Positions 6,456 through 7,771 of a stretch of 7,771 nt of DNA are shown here, in pieces (within the stretch, counting starts at the first letter, position 1; each line of letters starts with the position of its first letter). The notes under the pieces are model-generated. The model was not told where the DNA came from and ran no database searches. It was given only the letters and a program-made list of their open reading frames with translations. Position numbers and translations under genes: made by a program. The stretch comes from Pseudomonadota bacterium. GTDB taxonomy: Bacteria > Pseudomonadota > Alphaproteobacteria > Rhizobiales > Rhizobiaceae. Location of the stretch: the NCBI GenBank assembly GCA_023393575.1, contig JAEWKX010000045.1, positions 1-7,771 of the forward strand, given 5' to 3'.

Positions 6456-7766
6456 ATGAGCACAGGCTTTTTCGGAGACATCCAGAAGATCAGTTACGAA
6501 GGCCCGGAGAGCACCAATCCGCTCGCCTTCCGCTTCTACAATCCGGACGAGATCGTCGCCGGCAAGCGGATGGAGGAGCATCTGCGCTTCGCCGTCGCCT
6601 ACTGGCACAGCTTCACCTGGCCGGGTGGCGACCCGTTCGGCGGCCAGACCTTCCAGCGGCCGTGGTTCGAGGACACCATGCAGGCGGCGAAGATGAAGGC
6701 GGATGTCGCCTTTGAATTCTACCAGTTGCTCGGCGCGCCCTTCTACTGCTTCCACGACGCCGACGTGCGTCCGGAAGGCAATTCGTTCGCGGAGAATACC
6801 AGGAACCTCAACGAGATCGTCGATTACTTTGAAAAGAAACAGGCCCAGACCGGCGTGAAGCTCCTCTGGGGCACGGCGAACATGTTCTCGCACCGCCGTT
6901 ACATGGCCGGTGCATCCACCAATCCCGATCCCGACGTCTTCGCCTTCTCGGCTGCGACGGTGAAGACCTGCATGGACGCCACCAAGCGCCTCGGCGGCGT
7001 GAACTATGTGCTCTGGGGCGGTCGCGAAGGCTATGAGACGCTGCTCAACACCGATGTCGGCCGCGAGCTCGACCAGATGGGGCGCTTCCTCAACCTCGTC
7101 GTGGAGTACAAGTACAAGATCGGCTTCGAGGGCACGATCCTGATCGAGCCGAAGCCGCAGGAGCCGACCAAGCACCAATACGATTACGACGTCGCCACCG
7201 TCTACGCCTTCCTGCAGAAGCACGGGCTGGACAAGGAAGTGAAGGTCAACATCGAGCAGGGCCACGCCATCCTCGCCGGCCATTCCTTCGAGCACGAGAT
7301 CGCCATGGCGAACGCCTTCGGCATCTTCGGCTCGATCGACATGAACCGCAACGACTACCAGTCCGGTTGGGATACCGACCAGTTCCCCAACAACGTGCCG
7401 GAAATGGCGCTTGCCTACTACCATATCCTCCAGGGCGGTGGCTTCAGGAACGGCGGCACCAACTTCGACGCCAAGCTCCGCCGCCAGTCGCTCGATCCGC
7501 AGGATCTGCTGATCGGCCATATCGGCGGCATGGACTGCTGCGCCCGCGGCTTGAAGGCCGCTGCCCGGATGGTCGAGGACGGCGCGCTGTCGAAGCCGCT
7601 CGAAGAGCGCTACGCCGGCTGGGAAAGCCCGGAGGCGCAGAAGATGCTGCGCGGCGAATACAAGCTCGACGACATCGCCGCCATGGTGGAGCGGGAGAAC
7701 ATCAATCCCGAGCCGCGTTCCGGCCGCCAGGAATATCTGGAGAACGTCGTCAACCGTTACGTCTAG
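6456..7766 (+). CDS. xylA: Xylose isomerase, EC 5.3.1.5 (class II, long form)
   Basis: Cytoplasmic metal-dependent enzyme converting D-xylose to D-xylulose, the first step of the pathway; it works as a tetramer with two Mg/Mn/Co ions per subunit (family knowledge). The 436 residues and the extended N-terminus ([20 protein letters not shown]) mark the longer class II form. The active site appears complete: FHDAD with catalytic His100 and Asp103; WGGREGYE (187-194); metal ligands Glu231 ([17 protein letters not shown]), Glu267 and His270 (NIEQGHA), Asp295 (GSIDMNRND), Asp306 and Asp308 (GWDTDQF) and Asp338 (GGTNFDAK); Lys233 also lies in the active site. A strong AGGAGG (6443-6448) sits 7 bases before the ATG. 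It is last of the visible lacI-xylB-xylA unit. The gene ends at TAG only 5 bases before the window edge, so any terminator or further operon gene is out of view. Confidence 0.98.
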   Translation: MSTGFFGDIQKISYEGPESTNPLAFRFYNPDEIVAGKRMEEHLRFAVAYWHSFTWPGGDPFGGQTFQRPWFEDTMQAAKMKADVAFEFYQLLGAPFYCFHDADVRPEGNSFAENTRNLNEIVDYFEKKQAQTGVKLLWGTANMFSHRRYMAGASTNPDPDVFAFSAATVKTCMDATKRLGGVNYVLWGGREGYETLLNTDVGRELDQMGRFLNLVVEYKYKIGFEGTILIEPKPQEPTKHQYDYDVATVYAFLQKHGLDKEVKVNIEQGHAILAGHSFEHEIAMANAFGIFGSIDMNRNDYQSGWDTDQFPNNVPEMALAYYHILQGGGFRNGGTNFDAKLRRQSLDPQDLLIGHIGGMDCCARGLKAAARMVEDGALSKPLEERYAGWESPEAQKMLRGEYKLDDIAAMVERENINPEPRSGRQEYLENVVNRYV

Positions 7767-7771
7767 ACTGG

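Noticed and set aside
6114..7520. A 468-codon open frame antisense to the xylB end and xylA
   Set aside because: It overlaps two clear enzymes on the other strand, shows no family features and crosses the xylB-xylA junction; it is a codon-bias shadow.

Overview
The window is GC-rich chromosomal DNA, and its proteins look like those of an alphaproteobacterium of the order Rhizobiales, most likely the family Rhizobiaceae (Sinorhizobium/Ensifer, Rhizobium, Shinella or a relative). The reasons are the protein style, promoter-like sequences close to the rhizobial CTTGAC-N17-CTATAT pattern, and a gene order (emrR, emrA, emrB, LacI regulator, xylB, xylA) that I recall from the Sinorhizobium meliloti chromosome. 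That synteny is from memory and was not checked by a search.

Layout, left to right. Positions 1-101 (minus strand) hold the first 33 codons of a TerC-family membrane protein that runs off the left edge. Next, also on the minus strand, is a TetR/AcrR-type repressor (198-881). A 123-bp divergent control region separates it from a plus-strand pair, an EmrA/HlyD-type periplasmic adaptor (1005-2192) and an EmrB-type 14-helix MFS drug/H+ antiporter (2219-3793). A strong hairpin at 3809-3842 closes this unit. The second unit, all on the plus strand, is a LacI-type regulator (3922-4947), xylulokinase xylB (4968-6422) and xylose isomerase xylA (6456-7766), with gaps of only 20 and 33 bp.

How the genes work together. 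The TetR protein probably represses both itself and emrAB until an inducing toxic compound (plausibly a plant phenolic or flavonoid) binds it. EmrA and EmrB then form an inner-membrane pump with a periplasmic arm that hands substrate to a TolC-type outer-membrane channel encoded elsewhere. The control region has two near-identical GAACCGANCGGTTCGAT operators exactly 60 bp apart, flanking two overlapping face-to-face promoters. In the second unit, XylA converts D-xylose to D-xylulose and XylB phosphorylates it to xylulose 5-phosphate, which enters the pentose phosphate pathway. The LacI protein, first in the same transcript, is the obvious candidate regulator, and an imperfect palindrome with a central CG at 3871-3892 is a candidate operator for it. 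No xylose transporter gene is in the window.

The window contains well-known gene families in an ordinary arrangement. I found no mobile elements, CRISPR arrays, RNA genes or broken genes, and no evidence of an undescribed system. The most informative non-coding structure is the emrR-emrA control region.
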